Below are positions 41,134 to 49,938 of a DNA stretch of 64,000 nucleotides, in pieces (position 1 is the stretch's first letter; each line of letters starts with the position of its first letter). The notes beneath the pieces are model-generated. The model ran no database searches, was not told the DNA's origin, and was given only the letters and a program-made list of their open reading frames with translations. The stretch is from NCBI GenBank assembly GCA_036501025.1, contig DASYBB010000191.1, positions 7,299-71,298 on the forward strand. Reading direction: 5' to 3'. The position numbers and the translations under genes are program-made. Source of the stretch: DASUBV01 sp036501025. GTDB taxonomy: Bacteria; Actinomycetota; Actinomycetes; Streptosporangiales; Streptosporangiaceae.

Positions 41134-42090
41134 TCACATCACCGCGATCGGGTTGACCGGGGAGCCGGTGCCGCCGGGGATCCGCAGCGGCGCCACCACG
41201 CACAGGAACGACCAGCGGTCCGCCGCCTCGCACAGCGGGACGAGGCCCTCGAACTGCAGGTAGTCCAGCAGGTGCACGCCGAGCGCGTTGATGGCCAGCA
41301 CGTGCACCGGGAAGTCGGTGCCGTCGGCCGCGCTGGGCTCGGCGTCGCTGTTGCTGTCGCTGCCGAGCACGGCCACCTCGCGCTCGGCGACGAACTCCAG
41401 CGCCGTCGGGTGCAGCCCGGCCCGGCTGGCCGTCACGTCCCAGGCCCCCGCCTCGTGCTTCCGCTTGCGGTGCCCGGTCCGGACGAACAGCAGGTCGCCG
41501 CGGCCGACCCGGACCCGCTGGGCCGCCTCCGCGCTGGCCAGGTCGTCGGCCGTGACGTGCTCGCCGGGCTCCAGCCAGGGCAGGCCGCGCAGCCGGGGGA
41601 TGTCCAGCAGCACCCCGCGGCCGACGATCCCGTCGGCGGCCACCGCGACGGACTCCTCCTGTGCCCCGTCAGGCGTGACGACCCGCGCGTCGACGCCGTT
41701 GTACAGGTGCCCGTCGTAGATCACGTGGCACAGCGCGTCCAGGTGGCTGTCGGCGTCGCCGTGGATGTTCAGCGCGAGCCGGTCCGCGGCGAACGTCAGC
41801 CCGGGGGCGCCCGGCGGGACATCCTGGCCCGTGTTCATGTGGTGCGACGCGGGCTGCGGGTTGTCCGGCCCGGCCCGGTCCTCGATCGGCGCGGCCAGCG
41901 ACACCGACCGGCCCAGCGTCACGTCCCGGCAGGCCGCCGCCACCACGTCCGGCGTGATGAAGTTCAGCGCCCCGCGCCGGTCGCGCGCCCCCCATTCCGG
42001 CACGGCCCGCAGCCGGTCGTACAACTCGCGGAACTGCCCCGCCGTCAGCCGCCCGGCGCGGGCCGGGCCGCCCCCGCCCGGCTCAGTCAT
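41134..42090 (-). CDS. Cyclase-family metal-dependent hydrolase
   Basis: A 318-residue cyclase-family (kynurenine-formamidase-like) protein. The metal motif appears as HGDADSHLDALCHVIYDG, a variant of HGTHxDxPxH. Further family segments are RGVLLDIPRL, LLFVRTGHRKR and HVLAINALGVHLLDYL. Members open amides or lactones using Zn or Mn. ATG 42090 overlaps the cydB stop by 8 bases, so it is translated in the cydAB operon. A role in the oxidase pathway is not known; it could handle a lactone or a quinone precursor. Confidence 0.82.
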   Translation of the reverse strand: MTEPGGGGPARAGRLTAGQFRELYDRLRAVPEWGARDRRGALNFITPDVVAAACRDVTLGRSVSLAAPIEDRAGPDNPQPASHHMNTGQDVPPGAPGLTFAADRLALNIHGDADSHLDALCHVIYDGHLYNGVDARVVTPDGAQEESVAVAADGIVGRGVLLDIPRLRGLPWLEPGEHVTADDLASAEAAQRVRVGRGDLLFVRTGHRKRKHEAGAWDVTASRAGLHPTALEFVAEREVAVLGSDSNSDAEPSAADGTDFPVHVLAINALGVHLLDYLQFEGLVPLCEAADRWSFLCVVAPLRIPGGTGSPVNPIAVM

Positions 42091-43321
42091 CGGAGCGCCG
42101 CCGTCCCAGCCCGGGCAGCCGCCAGCCGGGCGGCCGGTGCGTGCCGCCGTTGTCCGCGGACCGGCCGGCGGGATCGTCGGGGGCGGGCCGGGCCAGCCGC
42201 GGCGCCCGCGGCCCGGCCGAGTCGGACGCCGGGGACCCGGTCAGGCCCGCGTCCGCGCCCCCCGGCACGCCGGCCGCGGCGGCCGCCGCGAAGGCCCCGC
42301 TGCCGCCGGGCCCGCTGGCGCGCTCGGCCCGGCCGCCGAATGCCTCGGGCCGCAGCCGCCGGCGGAACACGTAGTACGACCACGCCTGGTAGCCCAGCAC
42401 GAACGGCAGCGCCACCACCGCCACGACCGTCATGACACCCAGCGCGTACGAGCCCGAAGCTGTGTTGTGCACCGTCAGGTCGTACCCCGGCCGGGTCGTT
42501 GACACCATCACGCGCGGATACAGATCGACAAATATCGCCAGGACGCTGGCCGCCATGGTCACCGTCGTCGCGGTAAAGGCCCAGCCCTCCCGGTGATCGG
42601 CCGCCAGCCACGCGGCGGCGGCGGCCGCCACTATGGCCGTGAACTCGACCGGGTTCAGCAGCGCGCCCTGCCCCGCGGTGGCGTGCGTCCAGGCCGCGAG
42701 CGCCGCCGCGGCCAGGGCCACGACGGGCGCCGCCACCCGGGCCAGCCGCCCGGCCCGGGCGCGCACCTCGCCCGCGGTCTTGAGGGCCAGGAACGTCGCG
42801 CCGTGCAGCACGCAGACCGCCGTCAGCGTCAGGCCGGCGAAGATCGCGTAGGGCGGGAACAGGCTCCCGAGCGACCCGGCGAACTCCTGGTCGCGGCCGA
42901 TCGGCACGCCGTGCAGCAGGTCGCCGAGCGACAGCCCGATCAGGAACGGCGCGGCCAGGCTGCCGCCGGTCATCAGCGCGTCCCAGGTCCGGCGCCAGCG
43001 CCGCGAGGGGCGCTTGCCGCGGTACTCGAACGACAGGCCGCGGGCGATCAGCGCGACGATCAGCGCCACGATGACCGGGTAGAAGCCGGACAGCATGGTG
43101 GCGTACCAGGCCGGGAAGGCGGCGAACATGGCCGCCACCGCGACGATCAGCCACACCTCGTTGCCGTCCCACAGCGGCCCGATCGAGTTGATCGCCGTCC
43201 GCCGGCCGGCCTCGTCCCGGCCGACGACGCCGTGCAGGATGCCGACGCCGAAGTCGAAGCCCTCCAGCACGAAGAACCCCAGCCACAGGACCGTGATGAG
43301 GATGAACCAGAACGGGATCAA
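42083..43321 (-). CDS. cydB: Cytochrome bd oxidase subunit II
   Basis: A 412-residue CydB. Start FWFILITVLWLGFFVLEGFD, then GPLWDGNEVWLIVA, AFPAWYATMLSGFYPV and FEYRGK, all standard for subunit II; about nine helices in total. The last 75 residues (after YYVFRRRLRP) form a soluble Gly/Ala/Pro-rich extension not found in typical CydB. TTG start at 43321, 15 bases after cydA, with a gaggggg ribosome site. Confidence 0.93.
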   Translation of the reverse strand: MIPFWFILITVLWLGFFVLEGFDFGVGILHGVVGRDEAGRRTAINSIGPLWDGNEVWLIVAVAAMFAAFPAWYATMLSGFYPVIVALIVALIARGLSFEYRGKRPSRRWRRTWDALMTGGSLAAPFLIGLSLGDLLHGVPIGRDQEFAGSLGSLFPPYAIFAGLTLTAVCVLHGATFLALKTAGEVRARAGRLARVAAPVVALAAAALAAWTHATAGQGALLNPVEFTAIVAAAAAAWLAADHREGWAFTATTVTMAASVLAIFVDLYPRVMVSTTRPGYDLTVHNTASGSYALGVMTVVAVVALPFVLGYQAWSYYVFRRRLRPEAFGGRAERASGPGGSGAFAAAAAAGVPGGADAGLTGSPASDSAGPRAPRLARPAPDDPAGRSADNGGTHRPPGWRLPGLGRRRSDD

Positions 43322-43336
43322 GGTGGCGCCGCCCCC

Positions 43337-44746
43337 TCAGTACTGGACGGCCGGGACCGGCGCGTCCGCCGCCCCGCCGTCGCCGGCATCGTGGCGGTCG
43401 CCGTCGGCGCGGGCGCCCGGCAGCTCGCGGCGCGCGTAGCGCAGCATCAGCAGCAGGTCCACCAGGGCGAGGACGCCGTAGAGGGCCACGAAGATGGCCA
43501 GGCTGACCGCGATCGTGATGGCGCTGACGGTCGGCGACACCCCGTTGCGGGTCAGCAGCAGGCCCTGTACCACCCAGGGCTGCCGCCCGCTCTCGGTCAG
43601 CAGCCAGCCGGCCGTGTTCATGCCGAACGGCAGCACGGCGGCCCAGGTCGCCGCCCGCAGGAACAGCGGCGACGTGGCCAGCCTGGCGCGCCGCACCAGC
43701 CACAGCCCCCACCCGGCGACGAGCAGCATCAGGCCCGCCGCGTAGGCCATCACCCGCATGGACCAGTACTGGATGAACACGTTGGGCACGTAGCTGCCGG
43801 GGCCGTACCGCCGGCTGTACTGCTCCTGCAGCGGGCTGAGGCCGATGACCTTGCCGTTCCAGTGGTTGGTGGCCAGCAGCGACAGCAGGTGCGGGATGGC
43901 CAGGATCTGGGTCGGGGTCCGGTCCTGGCTGCCGCCGCCGACCTGGATGATCGAGAACGAGCATGGCTGGCAGGTGGTCCACTGCGCCTCGGCCGCCGCG
44001 ATCTTCATCGGCTGGTAGCGGCCCTCGATCACGCCCAGCTCGCTGCCGACCAGCATGGCCAGCAAGATGGTCGGGACCAGCACGATCAGGGCGAGCCGGG
44101 CCGACCGGGCGAAGACCCGGGGCGTCCCGCCCCGGCGCAGCTGCCAGGCCGAGACGGCCAGCATCACGGCCGCGCCGGTGACCAGCGACGCGAGCATGAT
44201 GTGCGCGTAGCCCCAGACGAACACCGGGTTGGTCAGCACGGCCCAGATGTCGGTGAGCCGCGGCTGGCCGGCCTTGAGCACGTAGCCGACGGGGTGCTGC
44301 ATCCAGGAGTTGGCGGCCAGGATGAACGCCGCCGACAGCATGCTGCCCACGGCGACGGCCCAGATGGTCAGCAGGTGCACCCGGCGCGACAGCTTGTCCC
44401 AGCCGAACAGCCACAGGCCCAGGAAGGTGGACTCCAGGAAGAAGGCGAGCAGCCCTTCCATGGCCAGCGGCGCACCGAAGATGTTGCCGACCAGCCGCGA
44501 GTACGCCGACCAGTTCATCCCGAACTGGAATTCCTGGACCAGGCCGGTGACCACGCCGATGGCCACGTTGATGACCAGCAGCGTGCCGAAGAACCGGGTC
44601 AGCCGCAGGTACTCGGGCCGCTGGCCCCGGTACCAGGCCGTCTGCAGCAGCGCGGTCAGGATGGCCAGCCCGATGGTGACCGGGACGAACAGGAAATGGT
44701 TGATCGAGGTGAACGCGAACTGCCAGCGAGCCAGGTCGACATTCAC
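43337..44746 (-). CDS. cydA: Cytochrome bd oxidase subunit I
   Basis: A 469-residue CydA. Haem ligands are visible: His in FTSINHFLFVP, His in VWGYAHIMLASL and Met in FGMNTAGWLLTE, with the conserved GRQPWVVQG. The Q-loop between helices VI and VII is of the short type. It reduces O2 to water using menaquinol with high oxygen affinity. GTG start at 44746. A 17-bp perfect palindrome lies 34 bases upstream, well placed for repression or activation. The divergent gene is a GMC oxidoreductase. Confidence 0.95.
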   Translation of the reverse strand: MNVDLARWQFAFTSINHFLFVPVTIGLAILTALLQTAWYRGQRPEYLRLTRFFGTLLVINVAIGVVTGLVQEFQFGMNWSAYSRLVGNIFGAPLAMEGLLAFFLESTFLGLWLFGWDKLSRRVHLLTIWAVAVGSMLSAAFILAANSWMQHPVGYVLKAGQPRLTDIWAVLTNPVFVWGYAHIMLASLVTGAAVMLAVSAWQLRRGGTPRVFARSARLALIVLVPTILLAMLVGSELGVIEGRYQPMKIAAAEAQWTTCQPCSFSIIQVGGGSQDRTPTQILAIPHLLSLLATNHWNGKVIGLSPLQEQYSRRYGPGSYVPNVFIQYWSMRVMAYAAGLMLLVAGWGLWLVRRARLATSPLFLRAATWAAVLPFGMNTAGWLLTESGRQPWVVQGLLLTRNGVSPTVSAITIAVSLAIFVALYGVLALVDLLLMLRYARRELPGARADGDRHDAGDGGAADAPVPAVQY

Positions 44747-44779
44747 GGGTCATTGATGCCCGCGGCCGGGGCCGCGACC

Positions 44780-44796
44780 TCACCCGCAGCGGGTGA
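44780..44796. promoter_or_regulatory. Perfect 17-bp palindrome between cydA and the GMC gene
   Basis: TCACCCGCAGCGGGTGA is symmetric around base 44788. It is 34 bases from the cydA start and 101 from the GMC start. Best-formed member of the element set. Confidence 0.65.
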
Positions 44797-44896
44797 TAGC
44801 GGGCGGCCCCGTTTCGTCATCTGCTACTCACCTGGGAAGGCTGTTCACCTCGAAAGAGTGGCGCCCGCGTGGGCGGACCGTGGGATCGTCGGGCCC

Positions 44897-46450
44897 ATGA
44901 CAGAGCGCTATGACGTCGTCATTGTCGGGACCGGCGCCGGGGGCGGGACGCTGGCGCACTCGCTGGCCGGCGCCGGGAAGCGGATCCTGCTGCTCGAGCG
45001 GGGTGATTTCCTGCCCCGGGAGCTGGATAACTGGGACGCCCGGCAGGTATTCGTCGAGGGCCGGTACATGTCGGCCGATACCTGGTACGACAGCGCCGGG
45101 AAGCCATTCCCGGCCCAGGTGCACTATTACGTCGGCGGCGCGACCAAGCTGTACGGCGCCGCGCTGTACCGGCTGCGGCCGGAGGACTTCGGCGAGCTCA
45201 AGCACGCCGACGGGCTGTCGCCGGCCTGGCCGCTGAACTATGCCGAGTTCGAGCCCTGGTACTCCGCGGCCGAGTGGCTGTACCAGGTGCACGGCCGCCG
45301 CGGCGAGGACCCGACCGAGGGGCCGTCCTCCCGGCCCTACCCGTGGCCCGCCGTGTCGCACGAGCCGCGCATCCAGCAGCTGTCCGACGACCTGACCGCG
45401 GCCGGGTACCAGCCGTTCCACGCGCCGTGCGGCATCCAGCTCGACGAGGCCCGGCGGCCGACCAGCGCCTGCATCCGGTGCGCCACGTGCGACGGCTTCC
45501 CGTGCCTGGTGCACGCCAAGTCCGACGCCGAGGTCATCGCCATCCGGCCGCTGCTGGACAACCCGAACGTGACCCTGCTGACCGGCGCCGAGGTGCTGCG
45601 CCTGGAGACCAGCCCGTCCGGCCGCGAGGTCACCGGGGTGGTCGTGGCCCGGGCCGGGCACGAGGAGGCCTACGCCGGGGACATCGTCGTGGTCTGCGCC
45701 GGCGCCGCCAACACCGCGCGGATCCTGCTCCGGTCGGCCGCCGACCGGCACCCGCAGGGCCTGGCCAACGGCTCGGGGCAGGTCGGCCGGAACTACATGT
45801 TCCACAACAGCCGGGCGGTCCTGGCCCTCAGCCGCGAGCCCAACGAGACCGTGTACCAGAAGACCCTGGGCGTGAACGACTTCTACCTGGCCTCGGGCGG
45901 CCGCCAGTGGCCGCTCGGCAACATCCAGATGCTGGGCAAGTCCAGCGCCGAGGCGATGAAGGGCGAGGAGCCCGAGCTGACCAGGCTGGCCCCGAAGCTG
46001 GGGCTGGCGCAGGTCGCGCGGCACGGGGTGGACTTCTGGCTGACGACCGAGGACGTGCCCCGGCCCGACAACCGGGTCACCGTGGACCGCGACGGGAACA
46101 TTCACCTGGCCTACACCCAGACCAACGACAGCGAGGCCGACGGCCTGTACCGCGAGCTGCGGACCCTGCTCGACCACGCGGGGATGCCCGCCCACCATGT
46201 CTTCGACCGGAGCTGCTTCGCGAGCATGAACATCTCGCTGGCCGGCTGCGCCCACCAGGCGGGCACCTGCCGGTTCGGCGACGACCCGGCCACCTCGGTG
46301 CTGGACCGCGACTGCAAGGCCCATGAGCTGGACAATCTCTACGTCGCGGACGCCAGCGTCATGCCGAGCATCGGCGCGGTGAACCCGGCCCTGACCGTGA
46401 TGGCCAACGCGCTGCGGGTCGGCGACCACCTCCGCCAGCGGCTGGCCTGA
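44897..46450 (+). CDS. GMC-family FAD-dependent oxidoreductase
   Basis: A 517-residue flavoprotein. FAD-binding DVVIVGTGAGGGTLAHSLA at the N-terminus; VGGATKLYGAALYRLRPEDF next; a cysteine-rich segment CIRCATCDGFPC near residue 195, recalling an electron-transfer or metal site; and the GMC C-terminus LYVADASVMPSIGAVNPALT then MANALR. It oxidises alcohols or sugars with FAD. ATG 44897. It is followed after 20 bases by a GH15 enzyme, suggesting a carbohydrate pathway. It shares the palindromic element with cydA. Confidence 0.88.
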   Translation: MTERYDVVIVGTGAGGGTLAHSLAGAGKRILLLERGDFLPRELDNWDARQVFVEGRYMSADTWYDSAGKPFPAQVHYYVGGATKLYGAALYRLRPEDFGELKHADGLSPAWPLNYAEFEPWYSAAEWLYQVHGRRGEDPTEGPSSRPYPWPAVSHEPRIQQLSDDLTAAGYQPFHAPCGIQLDEARRPTSACIRCATCDGFPCLVHAKSDAEVIAIRPLLDNPNVTLLTGAEVLRLETSPSGREVTGVVVARAGHEEAYAGDIVVVCAGAANTARILLRSAADRHPQGLANGSGQVGRNYMFHNSRAVLALSREPNETVYQKTLGVNDFYLASGGRQWPLGNIQMLGKSSAEAMKGEEPELTRLAPKLGLAQVARHGVDFWLTTEDVPRPDNRVTVDRDGNIHLAYTQTNDSEADGLYRELRTLLDHAGMPAHHVFDRSCFASMNISLAGCAHQAGTCRFGDDPATSVLDRDCKAHELDNLYVADASVMPSIGAVNPALTVMANALRVGDHLRQRLA

Positions 46451-46470
46451 CGACCTCAAGGAGCGCCGCC

Positions 46471-48324
46471 ATGCCCCGCTATCCCAGCATCAGTGATCAC
46501 GGCCTGATCGGTGACCTGCAGACCGCCGCGCTGGTGACCACCGACGGGTGCGTCGACTGGTTCTGCACGCCCCGGTTCGACGCGCCGAGCGTGTTCGCCG
46601 CGCTGCTGGACGCCGCCCAGGGCGGCCACTTCGCCATCGCGCCCGAGGGCTGCGAGTACGTGACCCGGCAGATGTACCTGCCCGACACCGCGATCCTGAT
46701 CACCCGGTTCATGTCGGCCGACGGGGTCGGCGAGGTGTGCGACTTCATGCCGGTGCTCACCGGCCGGCCGACGGGCCGGCACCGGATCGTCCGGCAGATC
46801 CGGATCACCCGCGGGTCCATGAAGTTCGCCCTGGACCTCCAGCCCCGGTTCGACTACGCGCGGCAGCCGCACACCACCGAGGTGTCCGACGACGGCGCGG
46901 CGTTCCGGTCCGGGACCCAGGAGCTCACCCTGCACACCGTCGGCCGCCGCGGCGGCGCCGGCACGCAGGTGCGGCGGCAGGGCCGCGGCGTCCGCGCCGC
47001 CTGGACCCTGGGCGAGGGCGAGACGGCGGGCGTGGTGCTGGAGTCGATGGGCGGCGCGCCCCGGCGGCTGCCCCCCGGCGAGGCCGACCGGCTGTCCCGC
47101 GACACCGCCGCGTTCTGGCGCGGCTGGCTGGCGAAGTCCACCTACGCCGGCCGGTGGCGGGAGGTCGTGGCCCGCTCGGCCATGACCCTCAAGCTGCTGA
47201 CCTACGCCCCGACCGGCGCGCCGATCGCCGCGGCCACGGCGGGCCTGCCCGAGCAGATCGGCGGCGAGCGGAACTGGGACTACCGCTACACCTGGATCCG
47301 GGACGCCTCGTTCTCCATCTACGCCCTGCTCGGCCTCGGCTTCCGGGACGAGGCGGCCGCCTTCGGCATCTGGATGCGGGACCGGGCCACCGACCAGGCC
47401 GGGAACGGCTCCGGCCCGATGAAGATCATGTACCGGGTCGACGGGTCCTCGGACCTGGCCGAGGAGACCCTCGGCCACCTGGAGGGCTGGCGCGGCTCGG
47501 CGCCGGTCCGGATCGGCAACGGCGCCGCCGACCAGCTCCAGCTCGACATCTACGGCGAGGCGCTCGACGCCCTGGCCCTGGCCGACAGCACCGGCCTGCA
47601 GATGGCCCACCAGGGCTGGCTGGCCGTGACCGGGATGATCGACTGGGTGTGCGAGCACTGGGACCAGCCCGACGAGGGCAACTGGGAGACGCGCGGCGGC
47701 CGCCAGGACTTCACCTACGGGCGGTTCCAGGCCTGGGTGGCGCTGGACCGCGGCATCCGGCTGGCCGAGCGGCACGGGCGGCCCGCCGACCTGGGCCGCT
47801 GGCGCACCGAGCGCGACCAGGTCTACCAGCAGGTCATGGCGCGCGGCTTCAACCCCAAGGTGGGCGCGTTCACCCAGCACTACGCGACCGAGGTGCTGGA
47901 CTCGTCGCTGCTGCTGATGCCGCTGATGGACTTCGTCGCGCCCCGCGACCCGATGTGGCTGTCCACCCTCGACGCCATCAACCGCGAGCTGGTCTCCGAC
48001 AGCCTCGTCTACCGCTACAACCCGAGCGCGTCGCCCGACGGCCTGCGCGGCCAGGAGGGCACGTTCTCGCTGTGCACCTTCTGGTACGTCGACGCCCTGG
48101 CCCGGTCCGGCCGCCTGGAGGAGGCGCAGCTCACCTTCGAGAAGATGCACACCTACGCCAACCACGTCGGCCTGTACTCCGAGGAGATCGGCATGACCGG
48201 CGAGCAGCTGGGCAACTTCCCGCAGGCGTTCAGCCACCTGTCCCTGATCAACGCGGCCATCAACCTCGACTACCAGCTCGACCACGGCGCCGGCTCCGTC
48301 GACCGCCTCCTGACCCGCCGCTAG
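46471..48324 (+). CDS. Glycoside hydrolase family 15 protein (glucoamylase or trehalase)
   Basis: A 617-residue GH15 enzyme. An N-terminal beta domain (ISDHGLIGDLQTAALVTTDG, CVDWFCTPRFDAPSVF) precedes an alpha/alpha barrel. The catalytic acid is in DEGNWETRGG and the base in HVGLYSEEIG. The order and the GNFPQAFSHLSLINAA ending fit the actinobacterial GH15 branch that includes trehalases. The substrate cannot be fixed: trehalose or an alpha-glucan. AAGGAG 8 bases before ATG 46471. Confidence 0.9.
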   Translation: MPRYPSISDHGLIGDLQTAALVTTDGCVDWFCTPRFDAPSVFAALLDAAQGGHFAIAPEGCEYVTRQMYLPDTAILITRFMSADGVGEVCDFMPVLTGRPTGRHRIVRQIRITRGSMKFALDLQPRFDYARQPHTTEVSDDGAAFRSGTQELTLHTVGRRGGAGTQVRRQGRGVRAAWTLGEGETAGVVLESMGGAPRRLPPGEADRLSRDTAAFWRGWLAKSTYAGRWREVVARSAMTLKLLTYAPTGAPIAAATAGLPEQIGGERNWDYRYTWIRDASFSIYALLGLGFRDEAAAFGIWMRDRATDQAGNGSGPMKIMYRVDGSSDLAEETLGHLEGWRGSAPVRIGNGAADQLQLDIYGEALDALALADSTGLQMAHQGWLAVTGMIDWVCEHWDQPDEGNWETRGGRQDFTYGRFQAWVALDRGIRLAERHGRPADLGRWRTERDQVYQQVMARGFNPKVGAFTQHYATEVLDSSLLLMPLMDFVAPRDPMWLSTLDAINRELVSDSLVYRYNPSASPDGLRGQEGTFSLCTFWYVDALARSGRLEEAQLTFEKMHTYANHVGLYSEEIGMTGEQLGNFPQAFSHLSLINAAINLDYQLDHGAGSVDRLLTRR

Positions 48325-48337
48325 AAGTGGCGAGGCC

Positions 48338-48391
48338 CATGATCGTGACCGATATCCCGCAAGACCCTGCGGAGAAACGGTCATGATCATG
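48338..48391. repeat. Y-shaped imperfect palindrome between GH15 and gntK
   Basis: The arms 48338-48351 (CATGATCGTGACCG) and 48378-48391 (CGGTCATGATCATG) pair over 14 bases with one G-T wobble. Inside them CCGC (48357-48360) and GCGG (48369-48372) form a second small stem. It could end GH15 transcription or be a small REP-like repeat; only one copy is in the window. Confidence 0.6.
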
Positions 48392-48459
48392 GAGGCCCGG
48401 CCCGGCTGGGGGCGGGGGCGGCGCGGTGGGCGCGCGAGGCCGTCCTCTAGCCTCGCGCC

Positions 48460-48975
48460 ATGATCCTGGTAGTGGCCGGGGTGGCCGGCAGCGGCAAGAC
48501 AACGATCGGGCGGCTGATGGCGGCGCGCCTGCACTGCGAGTTCGCCGACGGCGACGCGTTCCACTCCCCGGCCAACGTCGCGAAGATGGAGGCCGGGATA
48601 CCGCTCACCGATGCCGACCGCTGGCCCTGGCTGGAGTCGATCGTCACCTGGATGGACGGGCGGGCCGCGGCGGGGGAGTCGGCCGTGGTCGCCTGCTCGG
48701 CGCTCCGGCGCGCCTACCGGAACGTGCTGCTGTCGGGATCGGCCGGGGCGCGGATGGTGTTCCTCGTGGTCCCGCAGAGCGACGACGAGGCCCGGCTGGC
48801 GCACCGCGCGGGCCATTTCTTCCCCCAGGCCCTGCTGCGGAGCCAGTTCGCCGCCCTGGAACTGCCGGAGCCGGACGAGGACGTCCCGCTCGTGCGGGCC
48901 GAGGGCACGCCCGACCAGACCGCCGACCGGGTCATGGAGGCCCTCGGCCTGCAGCGCGACCCCCCGCAGGGGTGA
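48460..48975 (+). CDS. gntK: Gluconokinase
   Basis: A 171-residue GntK-type kinase. P-loop VVAGVAGSGKTTIGRLMA at the N-terminus; FADGDAFHSPANVAKMEAGI, the gluconate-binding signature; DRWPWL; VVACSALRRAYR; and HRAGHFFPQALLRSQFAALE. It makes 6-phosphogluconate, the product line of zwf, so both feed the pentose phosphate pathway. ATG 48460. A hairpin follows. Confidence 0.92.
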   Translation: MILVVAGVAGSGKTTIGRLMAARLHCEFADGDAFHSPANVAKMEAGIPLTDADRWPWLESIVTWMDGRAAAGESAVVACSALRRAYRNVLLSGSAGARMVFLVVPQSDDEARLAHRAGHFFPQALLRSQFAALELPEPDEDVPLVRAEGTPDQTADRVMEALGLQRDPPQG

Positions 48976-48980
48976 GCGGA

Positions 48981-49008
48981 CCCCGCCCCTGCAGCGGCCG
49001 AGGCGGGG
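48981..49008 (+). terminator. GC-rich hairpin after gntK
   Basis: CCCCGCC (48981-48987) and GGCGGGG (49002-49008) form a 7-bp stem with a 14-base loop, six bases after the gntK stop. No T-run. Confidence 0.5.
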
Positions 49009-49069
49009 CCCGTGACCCAGCGGGCGGGCCGCGGGGGCGGTGAGGCAGCCCGGCCGCGGCCCAGGCCCG

Positions 49070-49630
49070 CTAGGCGCTGGCGCGCCGGCTCATGCCGGTG
49101 GCCAGGGCCCAGATGATGAACACGTCGACGGCGATCAGGATGATCGACCAGAAGGGGTAGTAGGGCAGGAAGATGAAGTTGGCGATGGCGCTGCAGACGG
49201 CGAGGACGATGCCGAGCGCCTTGGCCCAGGTCTGGCCGAGCAGTACGCACGCGCCGGCGGCGAACAGCACGATGCCGACGCCCAGGTGTACCCAGCCCCA
49301 GCTGTGCAGGCTGAACTGGAAGGTGTAGTTGGCCTGCGTGGTGAAGAAGGCGCCCGTCCGGAAGATCGCGACCAGGCCCTCGATGAAGCTCAACAGGCCG
49401 GACAGGATCATCAGCGTCGCGGCCAGGACCGTGAAGCCGCTCTGGGCCATGCTGCGGGTGCCGTAGTCGCCGCGCGGGTAGTCCGGCTCGCCCTGGCGCG
49501 GTGCGGGCGCGCCGGCCTGGGGTGCGCCGGCCTGGGTGGCGCCGGCCTGCGGCGCGCCGGCCATCGGCGCATCCGCCGGCGGCGTCGGGCCGGTCTCGTA
49601 GCCCGCGGTCTTGTCTCGTGCACTGCTCAT
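49070..49630 (-). CDS. DUF7144-like four-helix membrane protein
   Basis: A 186-residue protein. A disordered N-terminus with AGAPQAGATQAGAPQAGAP repeats is followed by four helices: FTVLAATLMILSGLLSFIEG, WGWVHLGVGIVLFAAGACVL, KALGIVLAVCSAIANFIF and SIILIAVDVFIIWALAT. The WGWVHL and FLPYYPFWSI motifs mark a family common in actinobacteria, function unknown. ATG 49630 with a ggggag ribosome site. A palindromic element lies 139 bases upstream. Confidence 0.8.
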   Translation of the reverse strand: MSSARDKTAGYETGPTPPADAPMAGAPQAGATQAGAPQAGAPAPRQGEPDYPRGDYGTRSMAQSGFTVLAATLMILSGLLSFIEGLVAIFRTGAFFTTQANYTFQFSLHSWGWVHLGVGIVLFAAGACVLLGQTWAKALGIVLAVCSAIANFIFLPYYPFWSIILIAVDVFIIWALATGMSRRASA

Positions 49631-49768
49631 CGAAGCACTCCCCTCTGACCTGGCCGGATCGGGTGACTGCCGCCGGGCGTGGCCACGGCGGCCGTCGTCC
49701 CCGTCTGATGGCCAGCTGTCCGGGTGGTTCGTCTCGTGCACGTTACGGAGCAGCCCGGCGGCGGGGCA

Positions 49769-49785
49769 TCACCCGGCCGGGGTGA
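49769..49785. promoter_or_regulatory. Palindromic element, DUF7144/LuxR control region (a)
   Basis: TCACCCG-GCC-GGGGTGA, with symmetric A and T on either side. It lies midway between the divergent DUF7144 and LuxR-type genes, about 105 bases before the second element. Confidence 0.55.
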
Positions 49786-49873
49786 TCGCTGGTGCGGGCG
49801 GGTCTGCGGGGGCCGCTGATTCGGGCCGGGCCTCGGCGGGTAGGCCGGGTTACAGGGGCTTTGAGCTGCAATT

Positions 49874-49891
49874 TCACCGCAGCGGGTGAAC
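49874..49891. promoter_or_regulatory. Palindromic element, LuxR control region (b)
   Basis: TTCACC-GCAGCG-GGTGAA, the same half-sites but with a 6-base centre instead of 7. It ends 47 bases before the LuxR-type start. Two elements in this 308-base gene-free stretch suggest looping or graded control. Nothing else was seen in the gap. Confidence 0.5.
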
Positions 49892-49938
49892 GAGCCCGGC
49901 CAGCGCCAAGGCGCGACCGGCTCATTCTCGGGGGAATG

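Noticed and set aside
42087..44783. An 898-codon minus-strand frame across cydAB
   Set aside because: CydA and CydB are read in the other frames with all haem and quinone motifs; this frame has no family sequence.
49500..49570. Short tandem DNA repeats as a CRISPR-like or VNTR element
   Set aside because: They encode the AGAPQ/AGATQ repeats in the disordered N-terminus of the DUF7144-like protein. No CRISPR array was seen anywhere in the window.
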